A stretch of DNA of 63,661 bases, taken from the NCBI RefSeq assembly GCF_000003815.2, contig NC_049989.1, forward strand, positions 13,832,249 to 13,895,909, read 5' to 3'. Positions within the stretch are counted from its first letter, which is position 1. Each line of letters opens with the position of its first letter. Shown piece after piece: positions 12,660-25,800 of the stretch. The notes under the pieces were generated by a model, which had not been told where the DNA came from, searched no databases, and saw nothing but the letters and a program-made list of their open reading frames with translations. Origin of the DNA: Branchiostoma floridae (lineage: Eukaryota > Chordata > Leptocardii > Amphioxiformes > Branchiostomatidae). Position numbers and translations under genes: made by a program.

Positions 12660-13200
12660 CAGCATGTAAATTTTATGGATGACATCAGCGCGCGCATTAA
12701 TTTTCGCCTGATTTCAGAAAAAAAAACAATATTTTTTTTCTTCTGCAGGGATGGTCAACATGACAATAAAGTACCAAAATGAGCAAATATATTGTGTTGT
12801 AGACTAATAATTGTACCTGTAGAAGTGACACTTGCGAGGTATCCAGGACTGTAGTTGTAGAAATGTAACGTATTGAATAGTTATGAAGAAGTTACACCAA
12901 TATGGAAGCCATGAGTGTGGTTACCAAATTTGTTGATGATGCCAGTCTACGACACTAGTGTCACTTTTACCACACCAGTACATGTCTTAAATACAGGAAT
13001 GAATGCCTTGTTGGCTCTGATGCCATGTTTTTTCCCTTTGATTCTTTTTACAACATTCATCACAACTTTATGGTATTTTTGAAAATGTAACGTTAGCCAT
13101 CTTGTTTTTTTCACCCATCTTGTTTTTTTTTCGCTCTATCGCACTATTTTTGCCGTCTGCAGAGGATGTCATCCATAGAATTTATTTGCTGTGACCTTAG
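12660..13200. mobile_element. MITE, GGATGACATC family
   Basis: TTATGGATGACATCAGCGCG and GAGGATGTCATCCATAGAAT bracket an interior closely related to 4210-4745. It lies between the lipase stop and the sialyltransferase start. Confidence 0.65.
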
Positions 13201-13841
13201 ATTAATTTTACTCTTCAAATGACTTCCAAGCTTAAAGTTCATTTGTGTTGGTAGAGTCGTTCTACAACAAAGTTTGAACCGTAATTTCCAACAGAAAAAA
13301 TGGACTTTACTCCAATTTTTGACTGACCAACTCCAGTCTTTGTCAAGGAATGAACAATCCACTATTTCTGTGACGTCACGTTATGTAGATGGGAGCAGTA
13401 GATCATAAGGTGCAGGAGGTTCACATCAGGGCTTTAGAACCATCCCTTAAAAGAGACGGGAGGCGTCATAAACTTTCTGCAACCTATGATTCACTGATCA
13501 CCGAATCACGTGTTCTATCTGCATAACCTGACATGGCAGAAGCAGTGATTTGCTGATTACTTGACAAAGACTGGGGCTTAACGGGGCAAAAAATTGCAAA
13601 GTCCTTATAGTTCAAGCTTTAAAGAACTTTCATGGCTTGAAGCGGTACATCGCTTATAGGTTGCTTAAAAGGAATCTATGGAATTGTCACGACTCTCCTA
13701 TGTTCCTACTAGAACCAATTTTTGATTTCGTTGCATTTATACATTTTTCTCTAATTCTGAACATGTGGTCTTGTTGCATTCTAATGGTCATAACTGTAAT
13801 ACAACAAGCAACTACTATAAAGATTCCATAGGAAATTATTT

Positions 13842-16800
13842 TTACATAAGTCTCCAAGTTGGCTTTGCCACGGTTGGGCCGAGCCCGACGATTCCGAAGA
13901 CGTAGACGGACGTCGTTGCTGGCATCTGGCGGACGAGCTTGCGTGCTTTCCCGATGGCGTGTTCCAGCGCCTCTGTTGCCTTCTCGGCCACGGTAATGTT
14001 TCCGCGAAATTTGTCGTGAAACTGGACGCCGAGAAGTTCGTCCGCGGACATACCTGGGGTGCACAAGAAAACAAAGATTCTGAGCAAATTTTCAAAAAAT
14101 ACGTATAGTATACATGAATGTATTATGATGCGTCGTATCNNNNNNNNNNNNNNNNNNNNNNNNNNNNNNNNNNNNNNNNNNNNNNNNNNNNNNNNNNNNN
14201 NNNNNNNNNNNNNNNNNNNNNNNNNNNNNNNNNNNNNNNGATCTCAGTACAACTTTATGGTGTCATTAATGACGGTTTTCAGCACGAAAAACAATAAAGC
14301 CCTTGAAATGGTGTTCCTCAAGGTACAATATTAGACCAGCATTATTGCCATACGTTTAACAATTTGCCGACAGTTGATTGAAAGATTAATCTATATCATT
14401 TAATGGACTTACATATGAAGATGTGGAAAGAGCTTACCAGGTTGATTTATTTAAATATTAACCCACCAGCAATCATCTTCGCACATCGCTGCAGAAACAT
14501 CCTGTCCGTGTAGCTGGGTATCCAGCTCCCGCCGCTGTGGCTCAGCACACCGCCGGTAGGGGTCGCTCCTAATCGTGCCATGCTCACAGCCACGTATTCA
14601 AGATGGACAACTGCGACCCATGAAACCTGCAACAGAAAGAGGTAACTTTCGAAGTAATATAGATTGTAAGGAATTTAGCACTATTATTCTCTTAATGAAA
14701 AGTGATAAGATAATAAAGCAATACCTAACTCATCTTTCCTCCAGTATATCACTATCACGGTGTGATTAAATAGATGACATCCTCTGGGAACCCCAAGAGT
14801 GATGCGAGAGTGCGAACGAAAAAGAAAAACATGGCCAAAAAATAGATTCTTCATTTGTGTCCCTTCACATTGTCTTCTTTGATATTGAAATTGACATTGG
14901 CATTCTATGACATTACTCATTAGTATTCGTTTTCCGATATTTTTTATCTTTCTATTTCTTAATTGATTTGTTCATTTGGCAGTTTTTTGTACGATTTAAC
15001 TAAAATGATCTGAACGGCCAAAACTGATCCGCACAGGGAACTATTCGTAACAGGTAATAATATAATTCCAGACGAACACTTTAATTCCGGAAAACCTTAA
15101 TTTATCTTAAAATAGATTAACCAGATGAATCAATATTTGTAGGTATGGTATATCAAATGATGATGAATATATAGGAGCCCAATTCTGCAGAATTCTGGGG
15201 ATTCTACCAGAATTCTGGGAACCCGAGCCAGAACGCTGCCAGAATTCTGGGACCCTGAGCCAGAATTATGCAGACATTTCTTCGAAGAGACATCTAATTG
15301 CAACCTACGTATTCACTATCCTTTGATATATCATATCTACAAATATTGATTCATCTGGTCAATCTATTTTGAAATTATTAAGGTTTTCCTGAATTACAAT
15401 GTTTGGACGGAATTATACTGTCACCTGTTTCGTACGGATGAAGCTTCTTACACTTTCAGGGATGTCGTCCTCGTTGTGAAGCATCCTGAGCGGAACGTCT
15501 GGCTCTGTGTCCAAGTCCGCACTACAGCCCCACGGGCCGTCATCGGAGGCTGGGTAGATCACAACATCTGTAGTTTCAACTGAAGAAGATATGTAACATA
15601 CATTAGGGATGGGTACCGGAACAGAAAATTCAGGTCCAGGTACGGTTGGTCCAGGTCCAGAGGATCAGGTCCAGGTCCGGACCTGAACTTGGACCTATTT
15701 ATCTGTGAAAACTTATAATTATGAATGGGCGATACTAAAAACAACGGTCCATTTCGCTACAAAGGGTTCTGTTTGGTGGAGTATCCGACGCCCATTTGCT
15801 TTTAAAATTTTATTTTCGTGTTAACTTAAAAGGCAACAACAGATTTAACTGTAGACACTTGGTAAAATGACTGTCAACTCTACTTCGCTCTCCTGTTATT
15901 TTTTGGGGGACAGCAAGCCCCCAAATACATGAATGCCTACCAATATAATCTGTTCATTGTTCAATGGGTCCAACATCCGGTTCACTGATTTTTTTTCAGG
16001 TCCGGTTTTTGTGGACGGGTCTAGCAAGAAAAACCAGTTTTGTACCCGTACACCGTACCGGTACCCACCCCTAGTATACATGCAGATGAACATATTTCAA
16101 TACAGGGACGAAAATGGCACCAATACTGGTATGTTACACCGAAGGGCGATTATACCGGCTATATGAATTTAGATACAGACACAAAGTTTTCGCTCCATTT
16201 GGAGCCTGCAGTGTTTTCGACTCTTTCATACCTATAGAAGCCTCTTTCTTGCCAAATGCGATTAAAATCCTGCGGAGCCTAGACCTTTAGCCAAAAAAGG
16301 AAGATTTTGGTATCGGCTGTACCCCTAGTATGACGTGTTCGGTCCCTGACCTAGTACCTGACATCATCGGGTTTAAAATGGCGCTATCGCTATGACACTC
16401 TGGGTATCGTTGTACTGTTGTAGAAAAAATTGCATCGGACTTTTCGGACACTAATCATATTGAGCTACTGTGTGGGGCGAGTTGTTACAGCCTGGAAGAA
16501 GATCCTAACACCTTAAATCTGCCTATTTCTTCATTATTAGTCTCCTGTGACCTTTAATAGAGATGGCAGCTTGAGTTTCTATATCGAGTTGCCATACAGC
16601 CCAGCTAGCAACAACACGTAACGTTACTCATAACCAATACAGATACAAGTTCCTGATAAAACTTAACATAACCGTATCTTCAACACTGAGCCACTGTTGA
16701 GAAAGTCATGACATGTTTGCTTTGATTTGTTCATCGAAACCAGCTCCATCTTTCTTCAGGTTCTAGTAATCTTTTTCTACTCTATTTTCTTGTTTGAGTA

Positions 16801-19800
16801 CACATTCCTAACCCCCTGTATATACTACAGTATATATTACCAGTTTTCAAATGAATAACTCGCACGTCTTCCTCGAAATAGTTACTGTAGTGATTGCGTG
16901 TTTCTATTGTGAATTATTGATAACCCATTGATCTTTTTATGTTGGTAAAACACAAGTGTCAGAAATGGATACCCTGTCAGAAATGCACCCACTCAAGGAG
17001 GATAGTTGTGCTCCAAGGAGAGCCAATATCTTTGGCACTTTTCAATGACCACTTCGATTGGCTTTAGTTGATTCAGCATGTGACCTTCGAGCTCGTCTTG
17101 GTTATGATTGAATGAGTGGTTAAATACGTACGAATATGGGGCTAAGCCAAGACTAGCATGCAAGGAACCGTTCAGAGAGGAATAAAAAGGTGTAGAGAAT
17201 GGAATAGATGGGAGGATGGTATCAGAGAATGGACAGGCATGGCATTAAGTGGAAAAACAGAAAACAAAGAAGGGTCGAGGTAACAGTTTGCCAGATTTTC
17301 TGTGGTGTCCCAGGGGTTAAATAGTTAAGGGATAGAGAGAGAGAGGGGGGGGGGGGGTCTCAAGATCTGCTTGGAGAGCCAATCACCATTCCACTAGACT
17401 AGAATTTCTGATGACTCTTCAGTTACCAAAATTGGATTCCATAAATGAAACATAATGCAAAAGACAGATGTGCGTTTTAACAGACAGTGAACACACAAAA
17501 CAAGGGAAATTCGTAGCCTTCATAGCAGGCTCTCTGGGCCATTTTGGTGGCTTATCGGATACACCTTTAGCTTCTTCTTGTATTGCGTCGTTTTTGCAGC
17601 AAGGAGATGCTGCTATGTAGGGTAGGAAAATCGTTCTTAATCTTATCTTAAATACTCTATCGCTCAGCGACCGTAGTCTCTACTGGAAAGAGGGGTAATG
17701 AGAGATAATATTATCACAGATCTCCTTTTGTCTCGGTACCTTGGTCCACAGATTTGTCGATAGTCCAGGCCTCCTGTCCGTCGCCCATGTAGTAGGACCG
17801 TGCGCACAGTGCAGGCGGGACTGCCGTGAGGAACGCTGCCTTAAACCCGACCCGATCCATCCCCCTCCCGATGGCCGGCGCCAGGTCCATCCCGTACAGC
17901 CGCTCCATCCCCCTCCGGAGGTTCCGCAGGATTTTACTAACGGTATCCAGAACGACCTGCGGGAAGATGCAAGCCAAACTTTACAAGAACTATTTTCAAC
18001 ATATGCTACCTTGTAATTGGGGTTTCTAGTGGCACATAAGTAACCCTCAATGCTGTAGCGTATGGTATACGGGTACATTTTTACAGGGAGAGGTTGCTAG
18101 CCCTTCCCCTTGACGTGCTTTGGGTACCTCCTCGAACATGGGACCTCTTCCCTCTGAAAGACGGCTGCTGTCCCAACTGAAATGCCCTACCCGGGATGGA
18201 ACCTGGGTCTCCTAGTAACTAATTGGAACCAGAATAAAGGGACATCCCTTATAAACAATGTACAGAATGTGACTTGCTGGTCACACTACGTATTGTAAAA
18301 TTATAACGTTACTTGTATTAGGAAATTTCCATAGCCAACGTTAATCAATTGAGGCCATATATAAATGCAATGTGTTAAGTACTATATTTTGCTGCTTACT
18401 CAAAGAAACTCGCAACTACAAACCAATTGCAACAAACATGACAAGAAAGGCCATAATAGAAGCTGCTTTGAAAATAGGACATCTTTTCGACGTACCTCTG
18501 TGGGTGGTGTTCCCTTTATCTCCGCTGAATGTTCAGACCCACCGTACGAAGATGTCCCCTGTGTGGAACTAAGTTGTTTCGCCATCGCAATACTGAACGG
18601 TAATACTGACTGTCTAGCGCTGCGAACCGTAATACTGGTTAGCAGTCGTCCACGTCAAACCATGTTGACGATTATAATTCGAGCCCCGGCGATGTATATA
18701 TAAGGCCTCGGCAAGCAAATTTTCTGCGTGACATCCCCTGCATACTCAAAATCTAATGCGAGAGCGCAAAAAGACACATTTTGTCTACATTTTTAACATA
18801 GAGGCCGTTAATATTGTAGCAAAAATCGATGCAAAACTTGGTATCACATCAAACAAGTCCCTTTATTCCCGGTGCATTCAAAAAGTGCACAAAATGCCAT
18901 TAGTATGGTAGCCTTGAATTACATACCAAAATAGGTAACTACACTCAAGGTTACCACACTAGTCTAATGTTCCTTCTACAACTGCCAATTTAAAACTGCT
19001 TTCACTTCTATAATCACTGTTCAATACTACGTCTCTCTAGTGTCACTTCTACAGCTACGCTCATGGCTATCACACTAGTGTCACTTCTACCAGTACAAAC
19101 AAGGCGACCACACGATATATTCCCCGTTTTCTTGGCATGTTGACAATCTCCTGAATGGTAGAATATTTCTTCCTTGTCGAAATCAATGCGCGCTGACACC
19201 ATCAATAAAATCTACTTGCTATGGCCTAAGAGACCACACATAAAACCTCTGTACATTAAAGCGTCGCCACTTGCACATGTTCACCCATATCATTGTCACG
19301 ACATCAACACAGGAACAGTAACCTTGTCACGACATATGAGATCTGACTGTTCATTTGCATACGCGTTTTAAGTCTGTGTTATATTTATACTGGCGCTTCA
19401 TTGTCACATGTGGTAATACTCTTAATGTGATCAAAGCAAAAGCCACGGCGTGATACAGACAGGTTGTGATTAACGGTAATTAACACTGCCCCGGTGATCT
19501 CCGCAATCCTAACTTCCATTGGGGATGATTTCAAAGATTTAAAGGTTCAGCAATCATTTTGAAAAAATGGTGGAGGCTACTGGTCTGTTCATAATAAGGC
19601 GAATCACGATTCTATCTAAGTGCGCATGCGCAGTGAAATGTATTGTGGGTAATATATATTAAAGGTGAAGGTCACATACTTGTGGACAACTCGTATCTAT
19701 ACATCATTGTCTCGATTAGCATAAGAGTGTCCAGACTTAATTGTTTTGTTTATGTCTCAGGGGACTTCACCTTTGACATATTACCCACAATGCATTCGAC

Positions 19801-22800
19801 TGCACCTGCGTACTAAGAATCGTGGACCTCCTTCTTTGCTTTGAAGAAACATTATTCCTAAAAAAAACAATAGCGGGAAAGTATGTTTATTAACAATTAT
19901 TTTTCATATCGAAAGATTGTATGACTATCAAAATGAATCGTAACTTAAATTATTTTATTAGTTTTAGTAGGTCGGCTCAGTCTGTGATGGACATGATCTG
20001 TGATATAACAGACGAAGAACTTGGAATAAGGAGTAAAGGAAATTTCGAAAACAATGAACCTTCCGGAATATCCCTTATCTGCAAGCACCATGTCAACTTT
20101 AATAAGGGCTATCATGATCGGGATCCAAAAAGGGAACAAGATGAGCTTGTTCGGCGCCGACGATCCTTACTAGCCTGGCGGAGACAAGTGCGAAGGTCGT
20201 GATCGGTGTTAACGTAATGTGGGATTTATCTGGCCTCCACGCAAGGAAAACAGGCGTGACGTAGCTGGTAGAGTGTTGGACTGGGAACTTAGAGTTTCCT
20301 AATCGATAGGTACCGTGCACCCGACGTTGTGCCCTTGGGAAATGCACTTTACTCGATCTTTCTCACTTCACCCAGGTGTTAAAATGGGTACCTGACTTCG
20401 GTCGGGGAGATGATGTACTACCTTTGCCTTTTGTCTGTACTTTGAATGGGGCACTGTTGAAATAAGTTACCAAAACCAGAGTGCAGTGCCACATTTTCCT
20501 CGTCTGTCCGAGAGCAAATTTGAAAACAAAAGCAGGGAAAACAGAGTGGTACACCTGAGCTTGACTGTACCGTAATCTCACGGAAAACAATCGTTTCAAG
20601 AACGCAATGCCTGACACAAGCTATGCACTAATAATGAATTATACCTGTGTCTGAGAGGGTTTGTAAATATTGCTCCTGAAATGCTGTGTAAGACGAGTCA
20701 TTTTATCTCTAATTGTCCTTTTTATGATGATATAAGAAACCAATTATTTTTATGAGTGTTTCCAAAATACACGCTTACTTTCTAACTATCCCTGACAATG
20801 AGAAATCAATCCTATTATTAAAATCAAAGAACCCACAAATCATAGAGGTGGATAAATTCGTCTTCCACTGCATAAAGATAAGAAGCCATCAACCCAACAA
20901 AACTAGTGTAATGTACACTAAGTCTTAAGTAGCACAACATTAGCTGCTCTGAATGTAGTTCTTAGCACCATGAAATTTGTACTTTCCTTATCATACGTGT
21001 TGTTTGTATCTGCAATTAGCCCTCGGGTATGAATTTGCAATAAACATATTATATTGAAGATCACCGTCGATAGAAGAAGTCAAAACATAGCTCAAGGGCA
21101 CAACCCGCCGTACACACGTCCGTACGTTTTTTTGGGAGGCCACGTCCGTCACGTATTTCTGAAAACGTTCAGGCTGTACAGGGCAGGCTCGTCGCCCGTA
21201 CTGGCACGTACGGGGGGGGGGGGGGGCGAATCCGCAGCATGATGGCACACAAAGTTTTGCCTACAAGTCCTACGGCATGTCTGCATGCTCCAAAATCCAC
21301 CGGATTCCTTACAAGTTGGTACGGAGGTGGTACTAACCACTTACGGATCCCAAAAGATCGCCCACGTTTTGGCACCTAGACAGCACGTACTGTTTGCACG
21401 TACAGCGGGTTGTGCCCTTAGCTTAAAGGTCCTCGGGTAAAGCCACGCATTTATTGTAATCGGATGATGAGATTTAGATAGCTGGCGCCGAAAGAGTGAA
21501 TATATGGTACTTAGACATAACTCTGATTTTGTAAGCTGGCGTCGACGGAGTGACTTACATAACTGGTATTTCATGTGTTAAAGTATCAGAAGGCCGCGTG
21601 ACAAAGTTTCGATGTTCTGTTTTTGCTTTGCGACTACATGGATTTAGCTCGGGTCCCACTTTGTTCGAACTATTTATCTTTTATTCTTCAACAGAACTTT
21701 GTATTTATGTTTACCTTCAAGAAAGGGAAACATCTTTTTTTACCTAGTTTCTTACTAACAAGTTAGGTCAACGACAACGGCCAAAAAGTAGTTACTCAAA
21801 CAACTAGCAACGGTCAGACGTTTCAACTGGCATCCACCAGTTTTCGTCAGTGACACTGAAGTGATCTGGAAGAAACAGGCCTTTTTTACCCTAACTATGA
21901 ATGAAGACAATTTTAGATGTCCAATAGGAAACGTTGTATTGTATTGTATTGTATTGTATTGTAATTTTAGGCTGAAGACAATTTGGATTCCAATAGAAAA
22001 CAAAAGGAAAGGCAAAGTCAAGCTGAAGACAATTTTAGATGTCAATGGGAAACAAAGCTAAGACACAGTTAATGCAAATGAGTTAATTAGCTACTGTTGT
22101 CTTGGTTACAGGAGCTAAGTGTTTTGTGTTCTGTTGGTGGGGGGTGGTGGTGTAGTGCCAGATCTCAAGTACGAGATAGTTCCATACGTAGACCACCCTT
22201 CCTGTTAAGGGTGAGATTGTATATTCTCTCAAACACCCTGTGGTGTTCGAGTTCGTGATGTAGCAAGTGATAGGAATGAGGCTGGTCACCATGTATGTGA
22301 GTGTGTTTGAATGTGTTAGAATAAACAGCGTGGTAGTTTGTTAGGCTAGACCATATGAATGAAGACATTGTGTTTAATAATAATAATAATTGTTTGCAAA
22401 TGTTGCCTTTCTAGTTGATTTGCCATTGTTGGCTTCATGTAGTTAATTATAATCTGCCAGTTTTTGGCTTTTCTCTACATGTACTTCTATTGTTGACCAA
22501 TTAGGTCAGCTTCTTGACTAGAATTATGTTTTGCTGTATTAAGCAATTTTTCCACCATTTGCATGTTACTTGCAATTAGCCCTCGAGCAATAGCTTGCAA
22601 TAAACTCATCATTATACTTGCAGATGAGTTAACCGGCTATGGGAGCGGCCAGGGAGCCCCATACGAGCGGCCCCACACAGCGACATGACTTTGAACTGCA
22701 GCGCGATGACCATGGTTGCAGACGGGAGGGTGACGTCACCATCACTGGTGCTCACGGGGCACTTGTCCGCAGCCCTCTCGATAACCGTGTCGTATTTGCC

Positions 22801-25800
22801 GTCTGCGAGTGAAGGAAATTATAATAATGATTAAGTAAAATTAAGCCCGTAAATTGTATGAGACACAATGTATAATGCAAAATTGTATGAAATACAATAA
22901 AATTGCGAAATGAAATTATATAGAGAACAATGTATAATACAGCACATTCTAGGAAACTATACTTCTCTGTACAATATCAATGTACTTTGTCGCACGAGAT
23001 GAAACTATACAGTTGTAGATCATTTTGCGGAATTTCAAGCACTTGGTACATTTACAGTCCCTTATGTTCCTTATGTGTCTTAATGAAGAAAAAATATGAT
23101 TTAAAGAAAGAAGAATGATTTGAAAAAAAAGTCTGAAATCATTCATTTAGATCTTATGTATGTAATGCAGCTGAAATAAATATAAAAAGAAAAGGCCAAC
23201 ATGGCCAGCTCTGCAAGGTCAAATCACATACATTAACGAGTTGTAAGTCGAGGATATACATGTACACATTAGACATTAGGCCATGTTGATTTGATTATAT
23301 GGATGACATCCTCCGGGAACTCCAAAACTGATGCGAGCGAATAAAAAAAAGGTTGGCCCAAAAAAAAATAATCCACCAAACAGATTCCTTTGTAGCAAAA
23401 TTGACCAATTACCATAGTTTTGAGTATTGCCAGTTCTCAAGTTTCCACAGACAATCAGGTCCAAGTTCATGTCCGGACCTGGAAATGATCCTCTGGACCT
23501 GAATTTTCTGTACTGGTACCTCCCCCAACCAACAATAGATTTTTTTTTCTTTCTGTCCTTTCACATCTTATTCTTTGACTTTAGATTCATTTTTACATTC
23601 TATGGCATTAGTTATCTGTTTTCTGATACTTTTTTTATCAATCTACGGAATATTTGTGCTCATTTTACAGCTGCTTTGCACGATTTTTTGAAATGGCCGA
23701 AAATTGGTGCGAGCGCGGATGTCATCCATATAATCAAATCAACGTGGCCTTACAAATGAAAAAAAATCAGTTCACTACTCTACCGATTCGTCCCAAATTT
23801 GTTCAAGTTCCCGATCCGTTCCTGTACCGTGGTTCACAAGGACAGCTGTCGTCGAAAACTAACATTGCACATGTGGGCCACGGTACTCTTTAAGTACCAG
23901 GACGGGACGATTTAACATGACGCACCTCCTATGTACTCCAGGATAACAGGAATATCCTCGGGTCCACAGTTGGGATTCGGTGCTGTGATGTTGGCCACAG
24001 CAGGCTCCATGTCGGAATACATACTGCAAAAACACATGTACATGAATAAGATCAGTAATCATAAAATAACCAAGTTGAAACACTTAACGACAATCTAAGT
24101 GTATAGTACCAGAAGACAGGACTACTTTGTGAGGCCATTAAACACACACAGAAGCAAACCGTTCTCCTTTTCCAGCTTACTCCTCTGGCGTGTTATCTCA
24201 GTCTCCAAGCAGCCGTGTCAGCTGGATGAAAAAAGAGAAGAATTTGGCCAGATAGGGACAATTAAGTTGCTACGGGATTCCAGTCAGTCTTTTGAAGTCT
24301 ATCCAGTTCACTCCTAGGCCAATTATTCCACCAAGGCTTTTATTCCTAACTATGCGGCTAGGCGGGAGTCTGGTAGAGACTACGTACGCTTTCTATCTGA
24401 GTGTATATTTGGCCAAAATCTATTTTTCTAGCGACCTGTGGAGCCTGGTAGAGGCTACGAGAACGCCACTCCGGCAACATCAGACGTTACAATTACAAGA
24501 AAAAAACTAAGAGAAAGAACCTGCAGAAATCTTCGTCCAGTCCTATCTCCTGCAGGAGTCCAGGTAGTCACGTATTTGCTTCCGCATGTCTAAGTCCATG
24601 GACTGCACACACTGCTCAATATCATCAGCGTCATTACCCTCAGCGTCACGTCGTTCACGGATAACTGATACATACACATAATACATACACATATTAAAGG
24701 GAATCACATCCCGAGAAACAATTGCTCTGCTTCTGCAGATTCTATTTTTACCTTCACCAGAATGGCAAGGTTATGTTTTGTGTCCTGTGTCTCTATATAT
24801 AGGTCAACAGCATATGACTCGAGTAGCTGTAGATGGAAATTTATGATATTTGGTATTTGAGTAGCAGTTACAGAAATGAAGGTCCTGTTCGAAAATGGTT
24901 CACCTGGCACTTTCCGTCGGCACTGCAGCGAGGCGAATGTGTTTGTGTGTGTGTTTGCGTACAAGATAACTCGAGACGTTGTGGATCGTTTTGCATGATT
25001 TTTGGTAGTTATGTGGGGGTTGGGAAAATGAAGGTCAAGTTCGATAATGGGTCTCCTAGCAGCGAGTAACGGTACTGCAGGGGAAGTTGAAAGTTCTTGG
25101 TAAAATTTTCCTGATGTGCCAGGTTCATGATTTTTGAGTACTTCAAGTTTGGTGGGTTTTGTTCTAGACTTTGAAAGGGCATAACTCAAGAAAGGTTGGA
25201 CAGATTGTCATGATAGTTGATGTGTAAAGTTCAAAAGAAAATCAAGAAGTCAAAGAAGGCGCACGGGAAATCACTGAAAAACGAAGACCTTGCCCAGTGG
25301 CACAAAGGTATTAAGGTATCAGACTCTGTAATCCACATTAACGGTGTGAACAGCAGTGATCTCAAAGGTACTGCTAATGCAATCAACAAATCACTAGCCG
25401 CTGTGATTCAGTCCTTGCCTCCGATCGACTTATCACTGTTACCATCGTACCTGCCGTCACTCCCGGCTCCTTCAGTACAGCCCTGGGATGTTTACTCTAG
25501 ACTCCAGAAAGTAAAAACCAGGAAAGCTGCTGGACCGGACGGTATCCCGGGAAAACTCCTCAGGGAATTTGCATATGAACTGAGTGGACCACTTTCTGAC
25601 GTCATCAACTCGTCTCTTCTACAGGGGAAAGTACCTGACGAGTGGAAAAGTGCGATCGTGGTGCCAGTGCCCAAAACAAAACCGCCCTCTGTCGATCAAC
25701 TTCACCCAATATCATTGACTTCCCTGTTGGCCAAAATCGCTGAAGGATTCATCACACGGTGGACTCTGTCTGACATACTACCCCAGATCGACCCCCAACA

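Noticed and set aside
13687-14064. Alternative frame with a membrane-helix-like end (GIFIVVACCITVMTI)
   Set aside because: It overlaps lipase exon 13842-14053 in another frame. The in-phase frame ends at a stop in 13842-13844, and the hydrophobic run is AT-rich flank.
18365-18703. Possible thrombospondin-like cysteine pattern (SAECSDPPYEDVPCVELSC)
   Set aside because: No WSxW motif, no acceptable splice borders, and no partner exons nearby.
24704-25189. 161-residue minus-strand frame
   Set aside because: No family resemblance. It lies within the lipase intron beside the LINE and includes a TG-rich stretch, so it is probably chance or repeat-derived.
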